Shown here: positions 39,875-53,942 of the stretch, one piece after another
How positions within the stretch are numbered: the stretch's first letter is position 1
Layout: each line of letters opens with the position of its first letter
NCBI GenBank assembly: GCA_035079385.1
Contig: JAVHKY010000071.1
Span: 62,001-126,000 of the forward strand
DNA: 64,000 bases
Source: Aspidiotus rigidus
Taxonomy: Eukaryota > Arthropoda > Insecta > Hemiptera > Diaspididae
Reading direction: 5' to 3'
Notes under the pieces: model-generated
The model's database searches: none
Told to the model about the DNA's origin: nothing
Seen by the model: the letters and a program-made list of their open reading frames with translations, nothing else
Program-made: the position numbers and the translations under genes

Positions 39875-41629
39875 GGGACCCAGTCTGCTGATCGTTTCAT
39901 ACTAATTTCAAATTGAATTCAAATAGATGATAATATGAACAGAAATTAGAGAATGGTATCTCCCTACACATATAACAAAGCTCCCATTCTGCTGATCGTT
40001 TCAAACTAAAATTCAATTGAATTAAAATAGATGCCTGATGATATTAACTGAAATTGGAGAAAGGTATCTCCCTATACATATAACAACGCTCTCATTCTGC
40101 TGATCGTTTTAGCCGAGATTTCAATTGAATTTAAATGGTGTGTGATATGGACAGATATTGGAGAATGGTATCTTTCCGCACAAACAACAAAGCTCTCATT
40201 CTGCTGATCGTTTCATACTGAATTTCAATTGAAATTAAATGGATGATGATATCAACCGAAATTGCAGAATGGTATCTTTCTACACATATAACATTGCTTC
40301 AATTCTGCTGATCGTTTCATACTGAATTTCAATTGAATTTAAATAGAGTGTGATATGGACAGATATTGGAGAATGGTATCTTTCCACACAAACGACAAAG
40401 CTCTCATTCTGCTGATCGTTTCATACTGAATTTCAATTGAATTTAAACAGATGGTGACATCGACAGAAATTGGAGAATGGTATCTTTCTACACATATAAC
40501 AAAGCTCTTACCCTGCTGATCGTTTCAGGCTGAATGAAATTCCAAATTATTGCCCTCTGTGACAAATGAATATTAAAGAGAAATTAATCTCTCGCGACAC
40601 AAAATGGTACCCATTAGGCCTATCCTAACCGAATTTAACGCAGATTACAAATTTCATATCGGTTCAGCCTGAAAACACGATAGCGATCACAATTCGAATA
40701 ATTCATAATCATTGCCCTCTGTGAAAACTGGTAATTCAACAAAAAAAATTCTCTGGCGGTTAAAAATGGAGGCCAATAGACCTACGCTAACCGAAATTTA
40801 ACGCAGATTACAAATTTCATATCCATTGAACTGAAAAACTTCTCTGGCGACTAAAAATGAAACCAAATAGGTCTATCCTAATCAAAATGTAACGCCGATT
40901 ACAAATTTTATATCGGTTCAGTTAAACAACCTGACCTCCGATCACAAAATCCGCAATTCGAAGTTACTGCATCTATTAAAACTGAATTTTCAACAGAAAA
41001 AATCTCTTGCGACTAAAAATGATTTCCGATAGGTCTATCCTAATCGAAATTTAACGCCGATTACAAATTTCATATCGGTTCAGTTGAAAAACTCGAACTC
41101 CGAACACGAAATCCAGAATTCGAAGTTGTTGCCCTCTATGTAAACTGAATTCTCAACATCAGGAAAAAATCTCTGCCAGCTAAAAATGGAAGCCAATAGA
41201 CCTACCCTAACTGAAAAGTAACGCAGATTACGAATTTCATATCGGTTAAGTTGAAAAACTTGATAAATGATCACAATTTCTAGAATTCAATATTATTGCC
41301 CTCTGTGAAAACTGAATTTTCAACAAAAAAAATTCTCTGGCGACTAAAAATGATACCCGATAGGTCTATCCTAATCGAAAAATTAACACCGATTACAAAT
41401 TTCATATCGGTTCACCTGAAAAACCCTGACCTCCGATCACAAATACCAAAGTTCCAAATATTTGCCCTCTGTGAAAACTGAATATTCAACAGAAGATAAT
41501 CGCTGATAACTTAAAATGGTACCCAATAGGCCTATTTTAACCGAAATTTAAAGCATATTTTAATTAAACTTAAATGGATGATGATATGGACAGAATCTGG
41601 AGAATGATACCTTCCTTTACATATAACAA
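39875..41629 (+). repeat. Satellite unit u23 (1,755 bp)
   Basis: Resembles u20 (GGTGTGTGATATGG, TAACTGAAAAG, GGTTAAGTTG) but keeps the A monomer that u20 lacks, with CACAAACGACAAAGC near 40387. Confidence 0.95.
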
Positions 41630-43432
41630 GGGAACCAGTCTGCTGATCGTTTCATACTAATTTCAAATTGAATTCAAATAGATGATAATATGAACAGAAA
41701 TTAGAGAATGGTATCTCCCTACACATATAACAAAGCTCCCATTCTGCTGATCTTTTCAAACTAAAATTCAATTGAATTAAAATAGATGCCTGATGATATT
41801 AACTGAAATTGGAGAAAGGTATCTCCCTATACATATAACAACGCTCTCATTCCGCTGATCGTTTTAGCCGAGATTTCAATTGAATTTAAATGGAGTGTGA
41901 TATGGACAGATATTGGAGAATGGTTCAATTGAATTTAAATGGAGTGTGATATGGACAGATATTGGAGAATGGTATCTTTCCGCACAAACAACAAAGCTCT
42001 CATTCTGCTGATCGTTTCATACTGAATTTAAATTCAAATTAAATGGATGATGATATCAACCGAAATTACAGAATGGTATCTTTCTACACATATAACATTG
42101 CTTCAATTCTGCTGATTGTTTCATACTGAATTTCAATTGAATTTAAATAGAGTGTGATATGGACAGATATTGGAGAATGGTATCTTTCCACACAAACGAC
42201 AAAGCTCTCATTCTGCTGATCGTTTCATACTGAATTTCAATTGAATTTAAACAGATGGTGACATCGACAGAAATTGGAGAATGGTATCTTTCTACACATA
42301 TAACAAAGCTCTTACCCTGCTGATCGTTTCAGGCTGAATGAAATTCCAAATTATTGCCCTCTGTGACAAATGAATATTAAAGAGAAATTAATCTCTCGCG
42401 ACACAAAATGGTACCCATTAGGCCTATCCTAACCGAATTTAACGCAGATTACAAATTTCATATCGGTTCAGCCTGAAAACACGATAGCGATCACAATTCG
42501 AATAATTCATAATCATTGCCCTCTGTGAAAACTGAATATTCAACAAAAAAAATTCTCTGGCGGTTAAAAATGGAGGCCAATAGACCTACGCTAACCGAAA
42601 TTTAACGCAGATTACAAATTTCATATCCATTGAACTGAAAAACTTCTCTGGCGACTAAAAATGAAACCAAATAGGTCTATCCTAATCAAAATGTAACGCC
42701 GATTACAAATTTTATATCGGTTCAGTTAAACAACCTGACCTCCGATCACAAAATCCGCAATTCGAAGTTACTGCATCTATTAAAACTGAATTTTCAACAG
42801 AAAAAATCTCTTGCGACTAAAAATGATTTCCGATAGGTCTATCCTAATCGAAATTTAACGCCGATTACAAATTTCATATCGGTTCAGTTGAAAAACTCGA
42901 ACTCAGAACACGAAATCCAGAATTCGAAGTTGTTGCCCTCTGTGTAAACTGAATTCTCAACATCAGGAAAAAATCTCTGCCAGCTAAAAATGGAAGCCAA
43001 TAGACCTACCCTAACCGAAAAGTAACGCAGATTACGAATTTCATATCGGTTCAGTTGAAAAACTTGATAAATGATCACAATGTCTAGAATTCAATATTAT
43101 TGCCCTCTGTGAAAACTGAATTTTCAACAAAAAAAATTCTCTGGCGACTAAAAATGATACCCGATAGGTCTATCCTAATCGAAAAATTAACACCGATTAC
43201 AAATTTCATATCGGTTCACCTGAAAAACCCTGACCTCCGATCACAAATACCAAAGTTCCAAATATTTGCCCTCTGTGAAAACTGAATATTCAACAGAAGA
43301 TAATCGCTGATAACTTAAAATGGTACCCAATAGGCCTATTTTAACCGAAATTTAAAGCATATTTAATTAAAGTTAAATGGATGGTGATATGGACAGAATC
43401 TGGAGAATGATATCTTCCTTTACACATAACAA
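41630..43432 (+). repeat. Satellite unit u24 (1,803 bp with 49-bp duplication)
   Basis: Copy of u21 at +5,314, including the 49-bp duplication, TTTAAATTCAAATT, CTCAGAACACG and AATGTCTAGAATT. At its right end one T is lost (CATATTTAATTAAAG near 43359), starting a variant seen again in u27, u30 and u32. Confidence 0.95.
41875..41972 (+). repeat. 49-bp direct tandem duplication within an A monomer (copy 2)
   Basis: Bases 41875-41923 and 41924-41972 are direct repeats, placed exactly as in u21 at +5,314. The duplication therefore arose once and was copied with its block. Confidence 0.95.
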
Positions 43433-45178
43433 GGGACCCAGTCTGCTGATCGTTTCATACTAATTTCAAATTGAATTCAAATAGATGATAATATGAACAG
43501 AAATTAGAGAATGGTATCTCCCTACACATATAACAAAGCTCCCATTCTGCTGATCGTTTCAAACTAAAATTCAATTGAATTGCCCGATGATATTAACTGA
43601 AATTGGAGAAAGGTATCTCCCTATACATATAACAACGCTCTCATTCTGCTGATCGTTTTAGCCGAGATTTCAATTGAATTTAAATGGAGTGTGACATGGA
43701 CAGATATTGGAGAATGGTATCTTTCCGCACAAACAACAAAGCTCTCATTCTGCTGATCGTTTCATACTGAATTTCAATTGAAATTAAATGGATGATGATA
43801 TCAACCAAAATTGCAGAATGGTATCTTTCTACACATATAACAACGCTCTCATTCTGCTGATCGTTTTAGCCGAGATTTCAATTGAATTTAAATGGAGTGT
43901 GATATGGACAGATATTGGAGAATGGTATCTTTCCGCACAAACAACAAAGCTCTCATTCTGCTGATCGTTTCATACTGAATTTCAATTGAATTTAAACAGA
44001 TGGTGACATCAACAGAAATTGGGGAATGGTATCTTTCTACACATATAACAAAGCTCTTACCCTGCTGATCGTTTCAGGCTGAATGAAATTCGAAATTATT
44101 GCCCTCTGTGACAAATGAATATTAAAGAGAAATTAATCTCTCGCGACACAAAATGGTACCCATTAGGCCTATCCTAACCGAATTTAACGCAGATTACAAA
44201 TTTCATATCGGTTCAGCCTGAAAACACGATAGCGATCACAATTCGAATAATTCATAATCATTGCCCTCTGTGAAAACTGGTAATTCAACAAAAAAAATTC
44301 TCTGGCGGTTAAAAATGGAGGCCAATAGACCTACGCTAACCGAAATTTAACGCAGATTACAAATTTCATATCCAATGAACTGAAAAACTTCTCTGGCGAC
44401 TAAAAATGAAACCAAATAGGTCTATCCTAATCAAAATGTAACGCCGATTACAAATTTTATATCGGTTCAGTTAAACAACCTGACCTCCGATCACAAAATC
44501 CGCAATTCGAAGTTACTGCATCTATTAAAACTGAATTTTCAACAGAAAAAATCTCTTGCGACTAAAAATGATTTCCGATAGGTCTATCCTAATCGAAATT
44601 TAACGCCGATTACAAATTTCATATCGGTTCAGTTGAAAAACTCGAACTCCGAACACGAAATCCAGAATTCGAAGTTGTTGCCCTCTATGTAAACTGAATT
44701 CTCAACATCAGGAAAAAATCTCTGCCAGCTAAAAATGGAAGCCAATAGACCTACCCTAACTGAAAAGTAACGCAGATTACGAATTTCATATCGGTTAAGT
44801 TGAAAAACTTGATAAATGATCACAATTTCTAGAATTCAATATTATTGCCCTCTGTGAAAACTGAATTTTCAACAAAAAAAATTCTCTGGCGACTAAAAAT
44901 GATACCCGATAGGTCTATCCTAATCGAAAAATTAACACCGATTACAAATTTCATATCGGTTCACCTGAAAAACCCTGACCTCCGATCACAAATACCAAAG
45001 TTCCAAATATTTGCCCTCTGTGAAAACTGAATATTCAACAGAAGATAATCGCTGATAACTTAAAATGGTACCCAATAGGCCTATTTTAACCGAAATTTAA
45101 AGCATATTTTAATTAAAGTTAAATGGATGGTGATATGGACAGAATCTGGAGAATGATATCTTCGTTTACACATAACAA
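43433..45178 (+). repeat. Satellite unit u25 (1,746 bp)
   Basis: A 9-bp loss joins TTGAATT to GCCCGATG near 43580. GTGACATGG appears near 43691 and TTGGGGAATGG near 44020. The fifth A monomer is replaced by a copy of the third (ACAACGCTCTC then TTTTAGCCGAG near 43841-43875), so the TTTTAGCCGAG monomer occurs twice. Confidence 0.95.
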
Positions 45179-46933
45179 GGGACCCAGTCTGCTGATCGTT
45201 TCATACTAATTTCAAATTGAATTCAAATAGATGATAATATGAACAGAAATTAGAGAATGGTATCTCCCTACACATATAACAAAGCTCCCATTCTGCTGAT
45301 CGTTTCAAACTAAAATTCAATTGAATTAAAATAGATGCCTGATGATATTAACTGAAATTGGAGAAAGGTATCTCCCTATACATATAACAACGCTCTCATT
45401 CTGCTGATCGTTTTAGCCGAGATTTCAATTGAATTTAAATGGTGTGTGATATGGACAGATATTGGAGAATGGTATCTTTCCGCACAAACAACAAAGCTCT
45501 CATTCTGCTGATCGTTTCATACTGAATTTCAATTGAAATTAAATGGATGATGATATCAACCGAAATTGCAGAATGGTATCTTTCTACACATATAACATTG
45601 CTTCAATTCTGCTGATCGTTTCATACTGAATTTCAATTGAATTTAAATAGAGTGTGATATGGACAGATATTGGAGAATGGTATCTTTCCACACAAACGAC
45701 AAAGCTCTCATTCTGCTGATCGTTTCATACTGAATTTCAATTGAATTTAAACAGATGGTGACATCGACAGAAATTGGAGAATGGTATCTTTCTACACATA
45801 TAACAAAGCTCTTACCCTGCTGATCGTTTCAGGCTGAATGAAATTCCAAATTATTGCCCTCTGTGACAAATGAATATTAAAGAGAAATTAATCTCTCGCG
45901 ACACAAAATGGTACCCATTAGGCCTATCCTAACCGAATTTAACGCAGATTACAAATTTCATATCGGTTCAGCCTGAAAACACGATAGCGATCACAATTCG
46001 AATAATTCATAATCATTGCCCTCTGTGAAAACTGAATATTCAACAAAAAAAATTCTCTGGCGGTTAAAAATGGAGGCCAATAGACCTACGCTAACCGAAA
46101 TTTAACGCAGATTACAAATTTCATATCCATTGAACTGAAAAACTTCTCTGGCGACTAAAAATGAAACCAAATAGGTCTATCCTAATCAAAATGTAACGCC
46201 GATTACAAATTTTATATCGGTTCAGTTAAACAACCTGACCTCCGATCACAAAATCCGCAATTCGAAGTTACTGCATCTATTAAAACTGAATTTTCAACAG
46301 AAAAAATCTCTTGCGACTAAAAATGATTTCCGATAGGTCTATCCTAATCGAAATTTAACGCCGATTACAAATTTCATATCGGTTCAGTTGAAAAACTCGA
46401 ACTCCGAACACGAAATCCAGAATTCGAAGTTGTTGCCCTCTATGTAAACTGAATTCTCAACATCAGGAAAAAATCTCTGCCAGCTAAAAATGGAAGCCAA
46501 TAGACCTACCCTAACTGAAAAGTAACGCAGATTACGAATTTCATATCGGTTAAGTTGAAAAACTTGATAAATGATCACAATTTCTAGAATTCAATATTAT
46601 TGCCCTCTGTGAAAACTGAATTTTCAACAAAAAAAATTCTCTGGCGACTAAAAATGATACCCGATAGGTCTATCCTAATCGAAAAATTAACACCGATTAC
46701 AAATTTCATATCGGTTCACCTGAAAAACCCTGACCTCCGATCACAAATACCAAAGTTCCAAATATTTGCCCTCTGTGAAAACTGAATATTCAACAGAAGA
46801 TAATCGCTGATAACTTATAATGGTACCCAATAGGCCTATTTTAACCGAAATTTAAAGCATATTTTAATTAAACTTAAATGGATGATGATATGGACAGAAT
46901 CTGGAGAATGATACCTTCCTTTACATATAACAA
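45179..46933 (+). repeat. Satellite unit u26 (1,755 bp)
   Basis: Close to u23 (GGTGTGTGATATGG, CACAAACGACAAAGC, TAACTGAAAAG, GGTTAAGTTG), with ACTTATAATGG near 46813 instead of ACTTAAAATGG. u29 repeats it at +5,255. Confidence 0.95.
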
Positions 46934-48687
46934 GGGAACCAGTCTGCTGATCGTTTCATACTAATTTCAAATTGAATTCAAATAGATGATAATATGAACA
47001 GAAATTAGAGAATGGTATCTCCCTACACATATAACAAAGCTCCCATTCTGCTGATCTTTTCAAACTAAAATTCAATTGAATTAAAATAGATGCCTGATGA
47101 TATTAACTGAAATTGGAGAAAGGTATCTCCCTATACATATAACAACGCTCTCATTCCGCTGATCGTTTTAGCCGAGATTTCAATTGAATTTAAATGGAGT
47201 GTGATATGGACAGATATTGGAGAATGGTATCTTTCCGCACAAACAACAAAGCTCTCATTCTGCTGATCGTTTCATACTGAATTTAAATTGAAATTAAATG
47301 GATGATGATATCAACCGAAATTACAGAATGGTATCTTTCTACACATATAACATTGCTTCAATTCTGCTGATTGTTTCATACTGAATTTCAATTGAATTTA
47401 AATAGAGTGTGATATGGACAGATATTGGAGAATGGTATCTTTCCACACAAACAACAAAGCTCTCATTCTGCTGATCGTTTCATACTGAATTTCAATTGAA
47501 TTTAAACAGATGGTGACATCGACAGAAATTGGAGAATGGTATCTTTCTACACATATAACAAAGCTCTTACCCTGCTGATCGTTTCAGGCTGAATGAAATT
47601 CCAAATTATTGCCCTCTGTGACAAATGAATATTAAAGAGAAATTAATCTCTCGCGACACAAAATGGTACCCATTAGGCCTATCCTAACCGAATTTAACGC
47701 AGATTACAAATTTCATATCGGTTCAGCCTGAAAACACGATAGCGATCACAATTCGAATAATTCATAATCATTGCCCTCTGTGAAAACTGAATATTCAACA
47801 AAAAAAATTCTCTGGCGGTTAAAAATGGAGCCCAATAGACCTACGCTAACCGAAATTTAACGCAGATTACAAATTTCATATCCATTGAACTGAAAAACTT
47901 CTCTGGCGACTAAAAATGAAACCAAATAGGTCTATCCTAATCAAAATGTAACGCCGATTACAAATTTTATATCGGTTCAGTTAAACAACCTGACCTCCGA
48001 TCACAAAATCCGCAATTCGAAGTTACTGCATCTATTAAAACTGAATTTTCAACAGAAAAAATCTCTTGCGACTAAAAATGATTTCCGATAGGTCTATCCT
48101 AATCGAAATTTAACGCCGATTACAAATTTCATATCGGTTCAGTTGAAAAACTCGAACTCAGAACACGAAATCCAGAATTCGAAGTTGTTGCCCTCTGTGT
48201 AAACTGAATTCTCAACATCAGGAAAAAATCTCTGCCAGCTAAAAATGGAAGCCAATAGACCTACCCTAACCGAAAAGTAACGCAGATTACGAATTTCATA
48301 TCGGTTCAGTTGAAAAACTTGATAAATGATCACAATGTCTAGAATTCAATATTATTGCCCTCTGTGAAAACTGAATTTTCAACAAAAAAAATTCTCTGGC
48401 GACTAAAAATGATACCCGATAGGTCTATCCTAATCGAAAAATTAACACCGATTACAAATTTCATATCGGTTCACCTGAAAAACCCTGACCTCCGATCACA
48501 AATACCAAAGTTCCAAATATTTGCCCTCTGTGAAAACTGAATATTCAACAGAAGATAATCGCTGATAACTTAAAATGGTACCCAATAGGCCTATTTTAAC
48601 CGAAATTTAAAGCATATTTAATTAAAGTTAAATGGATGGTGATATGGACAGAATCTGGAGAATGATATCTTCCTTTACACATAACAA
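46934..48687 (+). repeat. Satellite unit u27 (1,754 bp)
   Basis: Like u24 without the 49-bp duplication: GGGAACC start, CTCAGAACACG, AATGTCTAGAATT and the lost T near its end. GGAGCCCAATAG near 47827 is a new variant shared with u30 and u34. Confidence 0.95.
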
Positions 48688-50433
48688 GGGACCCAGTCTG
48701 CTGATCGTTTCATACTAATTTCAAATTGAATTCAAATAGATGATAATATGAACAGAAATTAGAGAATGGTATCTCCCTACACATATAACAAAGCTCCCAT
48801 TCTGCTGATCGTTTCAAACTAAAATTCAATTGAATTGCCTGATGATATTAACTGAAATTGGAGAAAGGTATCTCCCTATACATATAACAACGCTCTCATT
48901 CTGCTGATCGTTTTAGCCGAGATTTCAATTGAATTTAAATGGAGTGTGACATGGACAGATATTGGAGAATGGTATCTTTCCGCACAAACAACAAAGCTCT
49001 CATTCTGCTGATCGTTTCATACTGAATTTCAATTGAAATTAAATGGATGATGATATCAACCAAAATTGCAGAATGGTATCTTTCTACACATATAACAACG
49101 CTCTCATTCTGCTGATCGTTTTAGCCGAGATTTCAATTGAATTTAAATGGAGTGTGATATGGACAGATATTGGAGAATGGTATCTTTCCGCACAAACAAC
49201 AAAGCTCTCATTCTGCTGATCGTTTCATACTGAATTTCAATTGAATTTAAACAGATGGTGACATCAACAGAAATTGGGGAATGGTATCTTTCTACACATA
49301 TAACAAAGCTCTTACCCTGCTGATCGTTTCAGGCTGAATGAAATTCGAAATTATTGCCCTCTGTGACAAATGAATATTAAAGAGAAATTAATCTCTCGCG
49401 ACACAAAATGGTACCCATTAGGCCTATCCTAACCGAATTTAACGCAGATTACAAATTTCATATCGGTTCAGCCTGAAAACACGATAGCGATCACAATTCG
49501 AATAATTCATAATCATTGCCCTCTGTGAAAACTGGTAATTCAACAAAAAAAATTCTCTGGCGGTTAAAAATGGAGGCCAATAGACCTACGCTAACCGAAA
49601 TTTAACGCAGATTACAAATTTCATATCCAATGAACTGAAAAACTTCTCTGGCGACTAAAAATGAAACCAAATAGGTCTATCCTAATCAAAATGTAACGCC
49701 GATTACAAATTTTATATCGGTTCAGTTAAACAACCTGACCTCCGATCACAAAATCCGCAATTCGAAGTTACTGCATCTATTAAAACTGAATTTTCAACAG
49801 AAAAAATCTCTTGCGACTAAAAATGATTTCCGATAGGTCTATCCTAATCGAAATTTAACGCCGATTACAAATTTCATATCGGTTCAGTTGAAAAACTCGA
49901 ACTCCGAACACGAAATCCAGAATTCGAAGTTGTTGCCCTCTATGTAAACTGAATTCTCAACATCAGGAAAAAATCTCTGCCAGCTAAAAATGGAAGCCAA
50001 TAGACCTACCCTAACCGAAAAGTAACGCAGATTACGAATTTCATATCGGTTAAGTTGAAAAACTTGATAAATGGTCACAATTTCTAGAATTCAATATTAT
50101 TGCCCTCTGTGAAAACTGAATTTTCAACAAAAAAAATTCTCTGGCGACTAAAAATGATACCCGATAGGTCTATCCTAATCGAAAAATTAACACCGATTAC
50201 AAATTTCATATCGGTTCACCTGAAAAACCCTGACATCCGATCACAAATACCAAAGTTCCAAATATTTGCCCTCTGTGAAAACTGAATATTCAACAGAAGA
50301 TAATCGCTGATAACTTAAAATGGTACCCAATAGGCCTATTTTAACCGAAATTTAAAGCATATTTTAATTAAAGTTAAATGGATGGTGATATGGACAGAAT
50401 CTGGAGAATGATATCTTCGTTTACACATAACAA
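48688..50433 (+). repeat. Satellite unit u28 (1,746 bp)
   Basis: Copy of u25 at +5,255 with GCCTGATG after the 9-bp loss, TAACCGAAAAG, AATGGTCAC near 50071 and GACATCCG near 50232. u31 and u33 share these last two changes. Confidence 0.95.
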
Positions 50434-52188
50434 GGGACCCAGTCTGCTGATCGTTTCATACTAATTTCAAATTGAATTCAAATAGATGATAATATGAACA
50501 GAAATTAGAGAATGGTATCTCCCTACACATATAACAAAGCTCCCATTCTGCTGATCGTTTCAAACTAAAATTCAATTGAATTAAAATAGATGCCTGATGA
50601 TATTAACTGAAATTGGAGAAAGGTATCTCCCTATACATATAACAACGCTCTCATTCTGCTGATCGTTTTAGCCGAGATTTCAATTGAATTTAAATGGTGT
50701 GTGATATGGACAGATATTGGAGAATGGTATCTTTCCGCACAAACAACAAAGCTCTCATTCTGCTGATCGTTTCATACTGAATTTCAATTGAAATTAAATG
50801 GATGATGATATCAACCGAAATTGCAGAATGGTATCTTTCTACACATATAACATTGCTTCAATTCTGCTGATCGTTTCATACTGAATTTCAATTGAATTTA
50901 AATAGAGTGTGATATGGACAGATATTGGAGAATGGTATCTTTCCACACAAACGACAAAGCTCTCATTCTGCTGATCGTTTCATACTGAATTTCAATTGAA
51001 TTTAAACAGATGGTGACATCGACAGAAATTGGAGAATGGTATCTTTCTACACATATAACAAAGCTCTTACCCTGCTGATCGTTTCAGGCTGAATGAAATT
51101 CCAAATTATTGCCCTCTGTGACAAATGAATATTAAAGAGAAATTAATCTCTCGCGACACAAAATGGTACCCATTAGGCCTATCCTAACCGAATTTAACGC
51201 AGATTACAAATTTCATATCGGTTCAGCCTGAAAACACGATAGCGATCACAATTCGAATAATTCATAATCATTGCCCTCTGTGAAAACTGAATATTCAACA
51301 AAAAAAATTCTCTGGCGGTTAAAAATGGAGGCCAATAGACCTACGCTAACCGAAATTTAACGCAGATTACAAATTTCATATCCATTGAACTGAAAAACTT
51401 CTCTGGCGACTAAAAATGAAACCAAATAGGTCTATCCTAATCAAAATGTAACGCCGATTACAAATTTTATATCGGTTCAGTTAAACAACCTGACCTCCGA
51501 TCACAAAATCCGCAATTCGAAGTTACTGCATCTATTAAAACTGAATTTTCAACAGAAAAAATCTCTTGCGACTAAAAATGATTTCCGATAGGTCTATCCT
51601 AATCGAAATTTAACGCCGATTACAAATTTCATATCGGTTCAGTTGAAAAACTCGAACTCCGAACACGAAATCCAGAATTCGAAGTTGTTGCCCTCTATGT
51701 AAACTGAATTCTCAACATCAGGAAAAAATCTCTGCCAGCTAAAAATGGAAGCCAATAGACCTACCCTAACTGAAAAGTAACGCAGATTACGAATTTCATA
51801 TCGGTTAAGTTGAAAAACTTGATAAATGATCACAATTTCTAGAATTCAATATTATTGCCCTCTGTGAAAACTGAATTTTCAACAAAAAAAATTCTCTGGC
51901 GACTAAAAATGATACCCGATAGGTCTATCCTAATCGAAAAATTAACACCGATTACAAATTTCATATCGGTTCACCTGAAAAACCCTGACCTCCGATCACA
52001 AATACCAAAGTTCCAAATATTTGCCCTCTGTGAAAACTGAATATTCAACAGAAGATAATCGCTGATAACTTATAATGGTACCCAATAGGCCTATTTTAAC
52101 CGAAATTTAAAGCATATTTTAATTAAACTTAAATGGATGATGATATGGACAGAATCTGGAGAATGATACCTTCCTTTACATATAACAA
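50434..52188 (+). repeat. Satellite unit u29 (1,755 bp)
   Basis: Copy of u26 at +5,255, including ACTTATAATGG near 52068, GGTGTGTGATATGG and CACAAACGACAAAGC. Confidence 0.95.
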
Positions 52189-53942
52189 GGGAACCAGTCT
52201 GCTGATCGTTTCATACTAATTTCAAATTGAATTCAAATAGATGATAATATGAACAGAAATTAGAGAATGGTATCTCCCTACACATATAACAAAGCTCCCA
52301 TTCTGCTGATCTTTTCAAACTAAAATTCAATTGAATTAAAATAGATGCCTGATGATATTAACTGAAATTGGAGAAAGGTATCTCCCTATACATATAACAA
52401 CGCTCTCATTCCGCTGATCGTTTTAGCCGAGATTTCAATTGAATTTAAATGGAGTGTGATATGGACAGATATTGGAGAATGGTATCTTTCCGCACAAACA
52501 ACAAAGCTCTCATTCTGCTGATCGTTTCATACTGAATTTAAATTGAAATTAAATGGATGATGATATCAACCGAAATTACAGAATGGTATCTTTCTACACA
52601 TATAACATTGCTTCAATTCTGCTGATTGTTTCATACTGAATTTCAATTGAATTTAAATAGAGTGTGATATGGACAGATATTGGAGAATGGTATCTTTCCA
52701 CACAAACAACAAAGCTCTCATTCTGCTGATCGTTTCATACTGAATTTCAATTGAATTTAAACAGATGGTGACATCGACAGAAATTGGAGAATGGTATCTT
52801 TCTACACATATAACAAAGCTCTTACCCTGCTGATCGTTTCAGGCTGAATGAAATTCCAAATTATTGCCCTCTGTGACAAATGAATATTAAAGAGAAATTA
52901 ATCTCTCGCGACACAAAATGGTACCCATTAGGCCTATCCTAACCGAATTTAACGCAGATTACAAATTTCATATCGGTTCAGCCTGAAAACACGATAGCGA
53001 TCACAATTCGAATAATTCATAATCATTGCCCTCTGTGAAAACTGAATATTCAACAAAAAAAATTCTCTGGCGGTTAAAAATGGAGCCCAATAGACCTACG
53101 CTAACCGAAATTTAACGCAGATTACAAATTTCATATCCATTGAACTGAAAAACTTCTCTGGCGACTAAAAATGAAACCAAATAGGTCTATCCTAATCAAA
53201 ATGTAACGCCGATTACAAATTTTATATCGGTTCAGTTAAACAACCTGACCTCCGATCACAAAATCCGCAATTCGAAGTTACTGCATCTATTAAAACTGAA
53301 TTTTCAACAGAAAAAATCTCTTGCGACTAAAAATGATTTCCGATAGGTCTATCCTAATCGAAATTTAACGCCGATTACAAATTTCATATCGGTTCAGTTG
53401 AAAAACTCGAACTCAGAACACGAAATCCAGAATTCGAAGTTGTTGCCCTCTGTGTAAACTGAATTCTCAACATCAGGAAAAAATCTCTGCCAGCTAAAAA
53501 TGGAAGCCAATAGACCTACCCTAACCGAAAAGTAACGCAGATTACGAATTTCATATCGGTTCAGTTGAAAAACTTGATAAATGATCACAATGTCTAGAAT
53601 TCAATATTATTGCCCTCTGTGAAAACTGAATTTTCAACAAAAAAAATTCTCTGGCGACTAAAAATGATACCCGATAGGTCTATCCTAATCGAAAAATTAA
53701 CACCGATTACAAATTTCATATCGGTTCACCTGAAAAACCCTGACCTCCGATCACAAATACCAAAGTTCCAAATATTTGCCCTCTGTGAAAACTGAATATT
53801 CAACAGAAGATAATCGCTGATAACTTAAAATGGTACCCAATAGGCCTATTTTAACCGAAATTTAAAGCATATTTAATTAAAGTTAAATGGATGGTGATAT
53901 GGACAGAATCTGGAGAATGATATCTTCCTTTACACATAACAA
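52189..53942 (+). repeat. Satellite unit u30 (1,754 bp)
   Basis: Copy of u27 at +5,255, including the GGGAACC start, GGAGCCCAATAG near 53082, CTCAGAACACG, CTCTGTGTAAAC and the lost T near the end. Confidence 0.95.

Larger units (their letters stand above)
43433..48687 (+). repeat. 5,255-bp three-unit higher-order repeat, copy 1 (u25-u27)
   Basis: Units of 1,746, 1,755 and 1,754 bp recur in the same order as u28-u30 with very few differences. Within the first unit I noticed GCCCGATG against GCCTGATG, TAACTGAAAAG against TAACCGAAAAG, AATGATCAC against AATGGTCAC and GACCTCCG against GACATCCG. The low difference count suggests one of the most recent amplifications in the window. Confidence 0.93.
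48688..53942 (+). repeat. 5,255-bp three-unit higher-order repeat, copy 2 (u28-u30)
   Basis: Same unit order and lengths as 43433-48687, shifted by exactly 5,255 bp. u31 and u33 derive from this copy, since they share AATGGTCAC and GACATCCG, which copy 1 lacks. Confidence 0.93.
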
